This document shows positions 44,228-53,917 of a DNA stretch of 64,000 nucleotides, one piece after another. The notes under the pieces were generated by a model, which did no database searches, was not told the origin of the DNA, and saw only the letters and a program-made list of their open reading frames with translations. Position 1 is the stretch's first letter; every line of letters starts with the position of its first letter. Made by a program: the position numbers and the translations under genes. Source of the stretch: CAVQEK01 sp963711495 (lineage in GTDB: Bacteria; Bacteroidota; Bacteroidia; Cytophagales; Cyclobacteriaceae); assembly GCA_963711495.1 (NCBI GenBank), contig CAVQEK010000004.1, positions 1,488,001 through 1,552,000 of the forward strand, given 5' to 3'.

Positions 44228-46219
44228 ATGCCAGCACTTGCGCAGGAAATTGAATCTATCCATAGCTATTGTAATAGCCTGACCACATTTTCCAGAAGAT
44301 CCGCCATTGAGGTTGATATCGGAGGAATTCCTTTGGGGGGAAAACACCCGATCCGTATACAATCAATGACCACGGTCGACACCATGGATACGATGGGAAC
44401 GGTAGAGCAATCCATTAGAATGATTGAAGCGGGTTGTGAGTATGTGCGAATTACGGCGCCGAGTATTAAAGAAGCTGAAAACCTGGCGAACATTAAAAAA
44501 GAATTGAAGGCCCGGGGCTATAACACCCCACTGGTCGCGGATATTCATTTCACCCCGAATGCCGCCGAAATAGCAGCTAGGATTGTTGAAAAAGTTCGTG
44601 TAAACCCAGGCAACTATGCCGACAAAAAGAAATTTCAGCAATTGGAATATAACGATGATGCCTATCAGGCAGAGTTGGATCGCATTCGCGAAAAGTTCAC
44701 CCCCCTGGTCAAGATCTGTAAAGAATACGGCACAGCCATGCGCATTGGGACCAATCACGGTTCGTTGTCCGATAGGATCATGAGCCGGTATGGGGATACA
44801 CCTTTGGGTATGGTGGAATCGGCGCTGGAATTTTTACGTATTGCCGAGGACCTCAATTATTACAATATTGTGCTTTCCATGAAAGCGAGCAATACCCAGG
44901 TGATGCTGCAGGCCTACCGGTTGCTGGTGAAAAAACTGGATGAAGGGGGCTTGAAACCCTATCCATTGCATTTGGGGGTCACGGAGGCGGGTGAAGCGGA
45001 GGACGGCCGCATAAAATCTGCCGTGGGCATTGGGGCATTGTTAGAAGACGGACTGGGAGATACCATTCGCGTATCGCTGACAGAAGAGCCGGAATACGAA
45101 GTGCCGGTTGCCTATGCTTTAGCCAAAAGATATGAAAAGCGTACCGATCACCAGGTTATAAAACCAATTGAACAAATCCCAATCAATCCATTTGAGTACC
45201 GGAAAAGAGAAAGTCTGGAAATAGAAAATATCGGGGGCAAAAACGTTCCAAGAGTAATTACTGATGTGCGACAATTGAATCCTGTGGAATACAAGGACCT
45301 TGAATGTGCCGGACATTTCTATCTGCCGGCTTTGGACAAATTCAGAATGAATGATCATGGAACAGACTATATTTATTCCGGGAAAAACAGTGTGCCATTT
45401 ATGCTGCCCAATGGATTGAAGGAGATTGTTGACTACAGTATTTGGTCGAAGCTTGGTAATCCGGAAGAAAAATATCCGATGTTTTGCAAAGATGAGTTTG
45501 TTTCAGGCAATGATCGACACCCACGGCTGAATTTCATTCGCTTCACCTATCCGGAATTTGATGAACAGTTGGCATTGGCCATCGATTCTTGCAGTAATGC
45601 AGTATTGGTTGTTGACACGGATAATGAGCATGGAATGGCAGAACAAAGGCGGTTTTTCTTTGAGCTGTTGGATAAAAGGATAAAAAATCCAGTAGTTATA
45701 TCCAGGAAATATGATGCTTCGATGGAGGACGAATTATTGCTTTATGCTTCAACGGATGTTGGGGGATTATTAATTGATGGGTTGGGTGACGGCGTGATGT
45801 TGAATGCAGAATTGAGTACACCGAAGACGAAACAGGCAGCATTTGATCTCATAAAATTTTATAATGCGACATCATTTGGCATCCTGCAGGCCGCCAGAAC
45901 CAGAATGACAAAAACAGAGTATATCAGTTGTCCTTCTTGCGGGCGTACCTTGTTCGACTTGCAAATTACCACCGCTAATATCCGGAAACGCACCGATCAT
46001 TTAAAAGGTGTGAAAATAGGTATCATGGGTTGCATTGTTAACGGCCCCGGAGAAATGGCGGACGCTGACTATGGATATGTGGGTTCAGGAAAAGGTAAAA
46101 TAACTTTGTATAAAGGTAAGGAAATCGTGAGACGCAATGTGCCTGCTGAACATGCAGTAAATGACTTGATTGATATCATTAAGGCCGATGGCAGATGGCT
46201 TGAGTCTGAAAATCACTAG
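44228..46219 (+). CDS. ispG: 4-hydroxy-3-methylbut-2-enyl-diphosphate synthase, long form
   Basis: A 663-residue [4Fe-4S] enzyme of the MEP isoprenoid pathway that reduces MEcPP to HMBPP. The N-terminal TIM barrel starts with RRSAIEVDIGGIPLGGKHPIRIQSMTT and contains VADIHF and RVNPGNYADKK. A central insert of about 250 residues (roughly 310-560) follows, as in Bacteroidota, Chlamydiae and plants but not E. coli. The C-terminal cluster domain has C568 and C571 in CPSCGRT and C602 in GCIVNGPGE, plus the E of GEMADADYGYVG. It is followed without gap by the DUF6728 gene, so both are co-expressed. Confidence 0.97.
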   Translation: MPALAQEIESIHSYCNSLTTFSRRSAIEVDIGGIPLGGKHPIRIQSMTTVDTMDTMGTVEQSIRMIEAGCEYVRITAPSIKEAENLANIKKELKARGYNTPLVADIHFTPNAAEIAARIVEKVRVNPGNYADKKKFQQLEYNDDAYQAELDRIREKFTPLVKICKEYGTAMRIGTNHGSLSDRIMSRYGDTPLGMVESALEFLRIAEDLNYYNIVLSMKASNTQVMLQAYRLLVKKLDEGGLKPYPLHLGVTEAGEAEDGRIKSAVGIGALLEDGLGDTIRVSLTEEPEYEVPVAYALAKRYEKRTDHQVIKPIEQIPINPFEYRKRESLEIENIGGKNVPRVITDVRQLNPVEYKDLECAGHFYLPALDKFRMNDHGTDYIYSGKNSVPFMLPNGLKEIVDYSIWSKLGNPEEKYPMFCKDEFVSGNDRHPRLNFIRFTYPEFDEQLALAIDSCSNAVLVVDTDNEHGMAEQRRFFFELLDKRIKNPVVISRKYDASMEDELLLYASTDVGGLLIDGLGDGVMLNAELSTPKTKQAAFDLIKFYNATSFGILQAARTRMTKTEYISCPSCGRTLFDLQITTANIRKRTDHLKGVKIGIMGCIVNGPGEMADADYGYVGSGKGKITLYKGKEIVRRNVPAEHAVNDLIDIIKADGRWLESENH

Positions 46220-46429
46220 ATGAAAATTATGGAAAACGAACAACAAAAAAATCCCGAGGTGCAGGAATATTTTGGATTCAGGGAAGTATTGACCTATTTC
46301 TTCAGGAAAAAGGACCCCAATCGAAAAATTAATTTTAGCCTAAAGGTAATGCATGGAATCAACAAAATTTCCATCATCACTTTCTTGCTGGCATTACTGT
46401 TTATGTTGGGGAAGTATCTGTTTAAATAA
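46220..46429 (+). CDS. DUF6728 family small membrane protein
   Basis: A 69-residue protein (ATG directly after the ispG stop; an internal ATG at 46229 is an alternative). EYFGFREVLTYFFRKKDPNRK, then SLKVMHGINKISIITFLLALLFMLGKYL give a polar N-terminus with one C-terminal membrane helix. I match this with DUF6728, a short Bacteroidota family of unknown function. Its zero-distance position after ispG suggests translational coupling. Confidence 0.75.
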   Translation: MKIMENEQQKNPEVQEYFGFREVLTYFFRKKDPNRKINFSLKVMHGINKISIITFLLALLFMLGKYLFK

Positions 46430-46463
46430 ACGCGATTAAGTGACTGCTTAAAAATTCCGGGTT

Positions 46464-46817
46464 GTGGATATTGAAACATTCAGAGAATACTGCCTGACAA
46501 AAAAAGGGGTATCCGAAGAATTACCCTTCGGAATTAATACACTGGTATTTAAAGTTGCCGGTAAAATGTTTGCACTCACTGACATAGAATTATTCGAATC
46601 CATCAATCTCAAATGTGATCCCGGCCGGGCCGTCATGCTGAGGGAGCAATATCCGGCGATTACACCGGGTTATCACATGAATAAAAAACACTGGAATACC
46701 ATCCGTACGGACCTTTCCGTTCCCGACAAACTGCTGTTTTCATTAATTGACCATTCGTACGACCTGGTTGTCGCTTCACTCAACAAAAAACAAAAAGAGT
46801 TGTTGGACATACTATAA
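46464..46817 (+). CDS. MmcQ/YjbR family protein
   Basis: A 117-residue cytosolic protein of the YjbR-like fold, related to double-wing DNA-binding domains. It uses GTG at 46464. The pattern is MDIETFREYCLTKKGVSEELPFG, FKVAGKMFALTDI, INLKCDPGRAVMLREQYPAITPGYHMNKKHWNTI and ending LVVASLNKKQKELL. Function not established. It follows DUF6728 by 34 bases and may be on the same transcript. Confidence 0.88.
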   Translation: MDIETFREYCLTKKGVSEELPFGINTLVFKVAGKMFALTDIELFESINLKCDPGRAVMLREQYPAITPGYHMNKKHWNTIRTDLSVPDKLLFSLIDHSYDLVVASLNKKQKELLDIL

Positions 46818-47249
46818 TGCTTCTATCATTATTCGGATTATTTTTCAGAATGGAGATTTAATTCAACGGTCAAACAGATTAAAATGCTTTTAAAACCAGC
46901 AGAATCCAACTTTCTTGGAATTGAATTTGGTGTTAACTTGCCACAAGATGTACATGGTTGGTTATGATCGCCCAGGCAAAAACATCCAATCCTTTGGACT
47001 GAATACAATAATTTAGAGAATCCACAAAAATATCCCGATATTCCATCCTTCTAAAAACATTGATCCAATGAACGACAGCCATGGCTTAAAAATACCGGTC
47101 ATCTTGATCGGAAATGAAATATTTATGACCAGACAATTTTTGGGATTTTAACAAACAGTTTGTGATCGCGATACAATCGCTAACCTCCTGCGTCCTCGTT
47201 GTAAACAAGGACTAATAATAAACAATTGAAGGATCACCGTAATATTTTT
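46818..47249. other. Intergenic stretch with a possible decayed reading frame
   Basis: One plus frame reads MVGYDRPGKNIQSFGLNTII* then RIHKNIPIFHPSKNID, PVILIGNEIFMTRQFLGF* and DRDTIANLLRPRCKQGLIINN, with two stops between. It looks like a degraded gene, but I cannot name it. A small hairpin TCCTCGTTGTAAACAAGGA lies near 47193-47211. Confidence 0.3.
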
Positions 47250-48023
47250 TCATCGGACTATTTTCTGAATAAATTTTATCCAGTTTCCGTAAAAGATGTT
47301 TCTTGTAGTTTCGTCATTGTCGAAAAATGGGGTGAGTTCACGGTCCAACCAAAGCTCGGCTTCTTCATAGCTGGTTTTTCCGGATTCGACCTCGTTAATG
47401 ATATTGCTTTGGGAAGTGAAATAGGCGATCAACTGCTTTTTGTTGAGCGCCACTTTATTCTTGAATTTTTCTTCAGTTACAAAATTCAGGCCTTTGGAAT
47501 TCAGATTGTTGCTAGACCAGTCGTATTGATTGTTGCGTGGCGTTGTGGGGAATTGTTTTATATAGACGTCGGGAAACCAGGCAATAAATTTTTCATTTTC
47601 TTCCATTTCCGAAATAAAATGATTTTCATAAAGCACGAGCCAGCCTTTACTTTTCAACAGCCGCTGGGCTTCGTCTAAAAACATGTCGATATTAAACCAG
47701 TGAACGCCTGAACTTACGGTGATCAGATCAAATGTATGATTGGCAAATGGCTGATGCTCGGCCGGCGCAACGATGTATTTTATATTGGCTGCCTGCGGCG
47801 CAAAACGAAGCATTTCCTGAGATATATCGGTTCCTGTGATATTGTTGGCGATCAACGACAGGGCTTTGGTGGAAAGCCCGGTTCCGCAGGCAACATCCAG
47901 GACATTGTCAAGTTTGTGGCGAAGCTGCAGGAATTTTTCTATATGACGAATGGTATTTTCTTGAAAGTATGGCCTTCCATGGGCATACCGGATCGCGGCG
48001 GTTTTTGGTTTAAAGCAGTTCAT
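47250..48023 (-). CDS. Class I SAM-dependent methyltransferase
   Basis: A 257-residue cytosolic enzyme of the Methyltransf_11/25 type. NVLDVACGTGLSTKALS (about 40-56) is motif I, followed by ITGTDISQEML, IVAPAEHQPFANHTFDLITVSSGVHWF (motif II) and AQRLLKSKGWLVLYEN (motif III). The HWF after motif II is common in the trans-aconitate-type group. Substrate unknown. It stands alone. Confidence 0.88.
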   Translation of the reverse strand: MNCFKPKTAAIRYAHGRPYFQENTIRHIEKFLQLRHKLDNVLDVACGTGLSTKALSLIANNITGTDISQEMLRFAPQAANIKYIVAPAEHQPFANHTFDLITVSSGVHWFNIDMFLDEAQRLLKSKGWLVLYENHFISEMEENEKFIAWFPDVYIKQFPTTPRNNQYDWSSNNLNSKGLNFVTEEKFKNKVALNKKQLIAYFTSQSNIINEVESGKTSYEEAELWLDRELTPFFDNDETTRNIFYGNWIKFIQKIVR

Positions 48024-48098
48024 CGTGGTAAAGGTTAAATGCCGGTATAAGGTGTTTGAAGTTTGTCAAAACATATTCTCTAGTAAGTCGTAATCGCA

Positions 48099-48942
48099 TT
48101 AATTTTTTGACAGTGCATTATTTTTCCCTAGCCACAACAACGCATCAATAATCAATCTGTCCTGGATTTTATTTTCAAAAGTGTAGGACAGTGTCTTGTT
48201 TGTTTTGTGCTCATAGTCGATATCGTTGTGCCCCATGTTGAAGTAGATCATGTGGTATTTCACATTGGTCCACACCACGGGAAAGTAACCATTGTGCCAT
48301 ATTTCCGATGGTTTTGGGCCGGTGCCCAGAGGAAAACTTTCCGGATCGATAGACAGCAGTATTTTAATGTCCTGATTCTCGCGCAGATCATTTTGCCAGC
48401 GGTACCATTCGTTGGGTGAGGATTTGAATTTCGCCGGGAGGTGCTTTGTGGCGGGATGGTCCCGGTCCTCTACTTTGAGAATGGCGGAGGTTGGTCTCCA
48501 GGTATTACTGACATATTGTCCCGCCCCCAAAAATTGATCGTGATACCAGTCCCAGTTTTGGGGAAAATCGGAAGGCGTGAGGGCGAATGCCGAAAAATGG
48601 AAGCCCATCCATGCCCCGCCATGTTTCATATACTGCTCGAATGCTTTTCTTTGTTGTGGCCCATCGGGGCGCGTATCCAGAAAGATCATGACCTGGTATT
48701 GCGCGAGAAAAGCAGCGTTGAGGTTGTCCCAGTTGTTGGTGGAATCGTAGGTGAAATGATGTCGCATGCTCATCTTTCTAAACCATCTGTTGGCCTCATG
48801 CACAAAACTGATGTGGGCCTGGTCATTTTTGGCGGTGAAAAAAGCGATCACCTTGAATTGAGGAGTTTTTTGTTGGGCGTGGCTAATGCGTAAAACAAAA
48901 AAGTAAAATAAGGACTGAAGCAATTCGAAATGTTTTATGCAT
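48099..48942 (-). CDS. ThuA domain protein, leader probably frameshifted
   Basis: The mature part is a ThuA (trehalose-utilisation type, class I glutamine amidotransferase-like) domain: VIAFFTAKNDQAHISFVHEANRWF, YQVMIFLDTRPDGPQQRKAFEQYMKHGGAWMGFH, and the closing HPATKHLPAKF, WYRW and YFNMGHNDIDYE. Members are secreted proteins of sugar catabolism, often beside Gfo/Idh/MocA genes. The in-frame start would be TTG at 48923. However, ATG at 48942 reads MHKTFRIASVLILLFCFTH, a far better signal peptide in another frame; one lost or gained base near 48885-48890 would join it to SHAQQKTPQF. So the gene may be damaged in its leader. Confidence 0.8.
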
Positions 48943-49089
48943 AGCTTAAATGATAGTCAGACAATATGCCTGCGAATGTTTGAAATTCCAGAAGCATGCT
49001 CTGAATTATCTATAAACTCAATCCCCAACTTACCGATTTCACTGGATTAATTTTCTTTAAAAGAATAATTTTGTACCAATTCAAACAAA

Positions 49090-50172
49090 TCACTCCAACC
49101 GATGCGTCGGTTCCGGAAAATCAGGCTGGAATACGGATATAAAATTTTCATGGATTATGATGCCGTTTTCAGAGCGCAAATGAACTAAAGAATTCACCAC
49201 CAATTGCCGCAGTTTATCCGGCGTGGTTTGTATCCGCGCATTCACCATTAAGCGGACTTCGTTCGATCTTTCTGAAGGATCAATTTCTGATTGCTTGCTT
49301 TCGGCACCGGTGGTGGAGCTCAATTTTATGGTTTTGTGGTCATAGAACAATAGGAATTTCAAATGGCCAATTGGGAGGCGTTCAACGACGATATTTGCGA
49401 TCAAGGCGTCAATAAACTTTTTGGCCGCATTCAAGGCGGATTGATCGTGGCTTTTAAATTCAATTTCTTCATCGAGCCAGGCCAGGTTGGCTTCTCCCAT
49501 GCCATATTTGTTGTAGTCGATATCAATGGATTTGTGCGCTTTTAGCAGTTGTGCAGTGCTAATGGTTTCAATCCATTTTTTGACAGAGTTGGTATCGAGC
49601 GAACATTGGAGAAGTAACAATTTTGATGGGAAATCGGCTTTTATCCTTGATTCGATGTGCTGTAATTCATCGCTGGTTAACAAGTCAATTTTATTGACAA
49701 TGAGGACCTCGGATTCCTCCAATTGTTTTTCCCAGATATAGTTGGTGTTGGTATCAAAGGGCAAAGTGCCATCACGTAAATAATTATGCATCATTCGGGC
49801 GTCGACGAAAGTGGAGAACGTGACCTGTTCGATGTCGTCTTTCTTGTATTTCAACAAAGGCTTCATTACCGTGGCGATGATGTCTGTGCAGGAGCCGACA
49901 GACTCGGCAAATATGACATCGGCTTTGGCGCTGTGTTTCAATACATTGATCTGCAGGTCCAACTGGTTGTAGTTGCAACAAAAGCAACCTCCCGTCACTT
50001 CGGCGTTGGAGATGCCCGCACTTTGGACGTACTTGCTGTCTACCAGGTATTTCCCCTGGTCATTGGTGATGACGGAGGTGGAAATGCCTTTTTTCGCCAG
50101 CATCTTACTCGCCTGGAGGATGGCGGTGGTTTTGCCACTCCCTAAAAAACCGCTGACGAGGTGAATTTTCAT
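49090..50172 (-). CDS. CobW/P47K-family GTPase (G3E), putative metallochaperone
   Basis: A 360-residue cytosolic protein. Walker A GFLGSGKTT is at 8-16, the metal-binding CxCC motif is GGCFCCNY at about 61-68, E in FAESVGSC is Walker B-like, and NKIDLL gives guanine specificity. The C-terminal part lacks the long His-rich stretch of zinc-uptake members and resembles the COG0523 group only loosely. Members deliver metals (Zn, Co, Fe) to client enzymes using GTP. No metal-regulated motif was noticed upstream and no client gene is adjacent. Confidence 0.85.
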   Translation of the reverse strand: MKIHLVSGFLGSGKTTAILQASKMLAKKGISTSVITNDQGKYLVDSKYVQSAGISNAEVTGGCFCCNYNQLDLQINVLKHSAKADVIFAESVGSCTDIIATVMKPLLKYKKDDIEQVTFSTFVDARMMHNYLRDGTLPFDTNTNYIWEKQLEESEVLIVNKIDLLTSDELQHIESRIKADFPSKLLLLQCSLDTNSVKKWIETISTAQLLKAHKSIDIDYNKYGMGEANLAWLDEEIEFKSHDQSALNAAKKFIDALIANIVVERLPIGHLKFLLFYDHKTIKLSSTTGAESKQSEIDPSERSNEVRLMVNARIQTTPDKLRQLVVNSLVHLRSENGIIIHENFISVFQPDFPEPTHRLE

Positions 50173-50256
50173 GGGGTTTACATTACTTTGTATACAATTG
50201 ATCAGAGATCAAAATTAATTTTATGATTTTAACTGTTCTAAGGTAAGAATAGCTGA

Positions 50257-50676
50257 TTAATCCTCATATTTCACATTTACAAAAAATTTCTTCACCTTTC
50301 CTTCGAATATTTTTTTCCAATCATCATCTTTTTCAATTTCATCCATACAGTCTGACATTCCGCGTCTAAAAGACCAAAATAAATCTTCAAACTTAGCAGC
50401 TACTGCTCGGCCTTTCCTCCATGATTCGTCGATGCTTTTTTGCAGAAATTCTACATCTGCTTATTCCCACACATAAAAAATTTCCTTTGCTTCTTTATTT
50501 TCGGTCATTGAAGATTCACTTATTTGTTGATGGAACAGCACGCACCTTGCTGAATAAATATCTGCCTCATTACATGGTAAAGAATATTTATCTAACATCC
50601 ACTTCATATAGAAAAAATGAGGAGGTGCTTTTTGAACTTTTCCCAGTTCAGGGACCATAAAACCATTACCAGGCAT
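50257..50676 (-). pseudogene. Unknown protein interrupted by an in-frame TAA
   Basis: The frame from ATG at 50676 (MPGNGFMVPELGKVQKAPPH) reaches TAA at 50461-50463 after KEAKEIFYVWE. The same frame then continues cleanly as ADVEFLQKSIDESWRKGR, AVAAKFEDLFWSFRRGMS and DDWKKIFEGKVKKFFVNVKYED to a TAA at 50257. Without the internal stop it would be a 139-residue soluble protein. No family recognised. It is either a pseudogene or a single substitution in the assembly. Confidence 0.6.
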
Positions 50677-50906
50677 TTAACTGTATCAGCATTTGGCAGG
50701 ACCGGGATTATTCAGTAAATTTTAAGATTTAAAATCCATTTAAGTGATTGAAACGAACACGAACTTGTTTTTCAATAATTTCACCGTAGAGGTTGAAAAA
50801 GAAGTACGTGATCGTCGCCTGCGATAAGGGTTATTGGATAAATTATCGAAAGCCAATAAAACTTGTCCAAAGGAAAATTAAGTCAGTAATCAAAAGCCGT
50901 CCCGTC

Positions 50907-51320
50907 ATGAAAACTTTTAATTTGCCTGTATTATTGATTCGCCTAATGGTTGGTATCGTATACTTTTCAGAAGGCATGCAGAAATTTATGTTCCCGGATA
51001 CCGTTGGCACAGCCAGATTTGCCAGGATCGGTTTTCCGGCTCCGGCATTTGTGAGCCACTTCGTTGGTTCGTTTGAGGTGATCTGTGGATTTTTTGTATT
51101 GATCGGCCTGCTCACGCGCTGGGCCTCCATTCCGTTGCTCATTATCATTTTGGTGGCCATTTATACAACGAAGATCCCTATTTTTCACGACCAGGGCTTT
51201 TGGACGATGATGCACGAAGCGAGAACAGATTTTTGCATGTTGATTGGCACTATCTTTTTATTGCTGACAGGCGGGCGAGACATTTCTCTGGATCATCAAT
51301 TGCGGGGACCTGGAAGATAG
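50907..51320 (+). CDS. DoxX family membrane protein
   Basis: A 137-residue protein with four membrane helices. I take ATG at 50907 (MKTFNLPVLLIRLMVGIVYFSEGMQKFMFPD), as the open frame before it is unlike the family. The motif VGIVYFSEGMQKFMFP and SHFVGSFEVICGFFVLIGLLTRWASIPL are DoxX hallmarks. DoxX proteins take part in redox or sulphur-related membrane functions of uncertain detail. The C-terminal ARTDFCMLIGTIFLLLTGG is usual. It precedes the DUF4038 gene by about 100 bases. Confidence 0.88.
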   Translation: MKTFNLPVLLIRLMVGIVYFSEGMQKFMFPDTVGTARFARIGFPAPAFVSHFVGSFEVICGFFVLIGLLTRWASIPLLIIILVAIYTTKIPIFHDQGFWTMMHEARTDFCMLIGTIFLLLTGGRDISLDHQLRGPGR

Positions 51321-51426
51321 TAACATTGACATAGGCAGCCGAATTTTTTGAATAAGCAGGACCAAGGGAAAGATTAATCAATTTTCAGGCGGTTGCCGGT
51401 TTTTTTGAAACGTTAAAATTGTCTTT

Positions 51427-53070
51427 ATGAATTTCACAAACATTTTTTGGTCAGCTTTTCTTCTGCAGATATTCCTGAATCTTGGAATGATGAATGCTTA
51501 TGGCCAGGCCCGGTGCTGGCACAAATATGAATTATCCTTCGAAAGCGATCGTCTATATGACAATCCAATCTATGATGCCAGGGATTTCAACGTAACATTC
51601 AATTCCCCGACAGGAAGAACACTGAAAGTCCCCGGTTTTTGGGATGGAGGTAAACAATGGAAAGTGCGGTTTTGCCCGGATGAACCGGGTGAGTGGCAAT
51701 GGAACAGTTCGTGTTCCGATGAGAAAAATACAGGTTTAAACCAGCACTCCGGCAGATTTCAATGCGAGACCAATAAAGAAAATGAAGCAATTTACCAGCA
51801 TGGTGGGGTCAGGCATTTTCTTGGCCGGTATCATTTGTCTTATAACGATGGCACACCATTTTTCTGGATGGGCTGTACTGCCTGGAATGGGGCCTTACTT
51901 TCCACTGACAAGGATTGGGAAACCTACCTGAAAGATCGTGAGTCCAGGGGATATAGTGTCATTCAATTGGTCACAACGCAATGGCGCGGATGTGCCGGGA
52001 ATGCTGAAGGAAAGGTAGCATTTACAGGAAGTGGGAAGATCGTAATCAATCCGGAATTTTTCCGGCGCATTGATAAAAAGATCGATGCGGTCAATGCACA
52101 TGGCCTCGTCGCTGCGCCGGTGATGCTTTGGGCGCTGCCTTTCGGGCAGGGCAGGGACCTTTCTCCCGGTTATTATTTGCCTGAGGAAGAAGCGGTTTTA
52201 TTGGGCAGGTATATTGTGGCCCGGTTCCAGGGGAACCAGGTGGTCTGGGTTTTGGGTGGAGATGGCAAATACTACGGAGACCTGGAAAGCCGGTGGAAGC
52301 AGATCGGACATGATATTTTCAGTGATATTGATCATGCTCCGGTCACGTTACATCCTCACGGGATATCCTTTGTCGGTGATCTTTATGCAGACCAGCCGTG
52401 GTATGACATCATGGGATATCAATCTTCCCACAGCAAAGGGGAGAGAACGGTCAATTGGATCAACAAAGGGCCGATGGTCGAAAATTGGTCTGTGTTGCGG
52501 GCTATGCCTTACATCAATATGGAGCCGTTGTATGAACAGATCCTTAAAGATGGCACGACCGAAGATGTGCGGCATGCGGTGTGGTGGAGTTTGTTTGCTA
52601 CGCCGGTGGCCGGAGTAACCTACGGTGCCAACGGTATCTGGCCCTGGCTGGAGGAAGATGGCCAACCCATTCAAAACCACGGGGCTGCTCCCTGGACATC
52701 GAGTTGGTCAAATAGCTTGAAATTACCGGTGAGTCAGCAAATGGCCTATGTAAAATCATTTTTCAAAGCATTGCCCTGGTGGAAATTGTTCCCGGCCCAG
52801 GATCTGTTGGTCAAGCAGCCTGGTGATGAACAGTATGACCGGTATGTCGGAGTGCTCGCTACCGATGACAGAGATCTGGTCACCATTTATTTTCCCGGAG
52901 CAGAGGCAATTCAACTGAGGCTGGATATTGGGAAAAACTATGATTTTCAGTGGTTTAATCCAGCTACCGGCAAATATTCACCCGCCACTTTTACTGTGGT
53001 GAATAATCTTTGGAATATGAATAACCCAAGCGACCAGGATATGGTGCTCATGATCCGGTCAAAATCATGA
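51427..53070 (+). CDS. Secreted DUF5060-DUF4038 glycoside hydrolase (GH140-like)
   Basis: A 547-residue exported protein (signal MNFTNIFWSAFLLQIFLNLGMMNAYG). Order: a DUF5060 Ig-like domain (about 30-115, FDVTFNSP-like NVTFNSPTGRTLKVPGFWDGGKQWKVRF), a DUF4038 TIM barrel (about 130-450, GTPFFWMGCTAWNG, VVWVLGGDGKYYG, YDIMGYQSSHS, ARHAVWWSLFATPVAGVTYGANGIW-like), and a C-terminal beta domain of the collagenase-associated type. GH140 apiosidases acting on rhamnogalacturonan II share the DUF4038 barrel, so a plant or algal glycan substrate is likely. Not accompanied by SusC/SusD here. Confidence 0.88.
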   Translation: MNFTNIFWSAFLLQIFLNLGMMNAYGQARCWHKYELSFESDRLYDNPIYDARDFNVTFNSPTGRTLKVPGFWDGGKQWKVRFCPDEPGEWQWNSSCSDEKNTGLNQHSGRFQCETNKENEAIYQHGGVRHFLGRYHLSYNDGTPFFWMGCTAWNGALLSTDKDWETYLKDRESRGYSVIQLVTTQWRGCAGNAEGKVAFTGSGKIVINPEFFRRIDKKIDAVNAHGLVAAPVMLWALPFGQGRDLSPGYYLPEEEAVLLGRYIVARFQGNQVVWVLGGDGKYYGDLESRWKQIGHDIFSDIDHAPVTLHPHGISFVGDLYADQPWYDIMGYQSSHSKGERTVNWINKGPMVENWSVLRAMPYINMEPLYEQILKDGTTEDVRHAVWWSLFATPVAGVTYGANGIWPWLEEDGQPIQNHGAAPWTSSWSNSLKLPVSQQMAYVKSFFKALPWWKLFPAQDLLVKQPGDEQYDRYVGVLATDDRDLVTIYFPGAEAIQLRLDIGKNYDFQWFNPATGKYSPATFTVVNNLWNMNNPSDQDMVLMIRSKS

Positions 53071-53266
53071 TTTTTCAATTCAAAACAAGGTAATTCATTT
53101 GACGTGTGTGCCATTACATTTATAATAATAGCGAAATCGGATTTACCGGTTCAGATGGAATATCGGAATGACTTGGGGCCGGTACTAAGAAAAATTGTAT
53201 TGCTTCAGGAAGGCACAGCAGGGAGTGGCAATTGCCCATTTTACGAGTTTTGTCGCTCTTTCTTGG

Positions 53267-53755
53267 TTATTGTTTTTTATATGCGCCTGCTACTTTTTCA
53301 AATACTTCGCCATTGAGCATACCTGTCAGTTGCATGGTTAACGTATTCGGGTCATTGAATAACATGTTAATTTGTTCCAGATACATTTTGCCGTCAAACA
53401 CACCTCGATGTTCTGCAAACTGATGATGGTCATCGACCCAATAACCATAATGATTATGTGCTGTCCCCAAATTGTCATTGTCATAAAGATGCACCTGTTG
53501 GAAATTAGGGTCATAGCCCGGCAGATTATCTTACCTTTAGCTTAAGTTCCTGATCGAGAAATTTTTCATGGGCAACCGCTATTCAAACCAACCGTCTCAC
53601 AATCGAATGAATATTCACTTTGATCCTTTTGGCCTTCGATATTGTTTTGCAGATTCGTAGATCCATTTTCCCACAAATTGCGTGAAGTTTTTCTGTGCTT
53701 CAGCAACCTCCTGGGCTTGGCCAGAGATATAGAAGGCGGTTAAAGCCAATGTCAT
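53267..53755 (-). pseudogene. Decayed secreted protein (DUF1579-like pattern)
   Basis: The start at 53755 reads MTLALTAFYISGQAQEVAEA and QKNFTQFVGKW (signal peptide end, then an F-x-G-x-W opening as in DUF1579-like lipocalins). The frame shifts near 53655 (NNIEGQKDQSEYSFDCETVG), near 53590 (HEKFLDQELKLK) and near 53530 (GYDPNFQQVHLYDND). It then ends cleanly: GTAHNHYGYWVDDHHQFAEH, GVFDGKMYLEQINMLF, LNGEVFEKVAGAYKKQ and stop at 53267. At least three lesions. Family assignment is weak. Confidence 0.55.
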
Positions 53756-53917
53756 CAATAATTGTTTTCCTTTTATTTTTGTCTGTTTAACGTGTTTTTA
53801 TTGGATTTTGGCTACAAAAAAGAACGGGTCGTGAAATAGTTCGATGGGATAGAAAAAATTTTTCATTGACCGGCGAGGAGTTACTTCCTATTTTGCCGAA
53901 AAATTATCCTAATCACC

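Noticed and set aside
47226..47678. 150-codon plus-strand frame
   Set aside because: Antisense shadow of the methyltransferase at 47250-48023, which has the AdoMet motifs.
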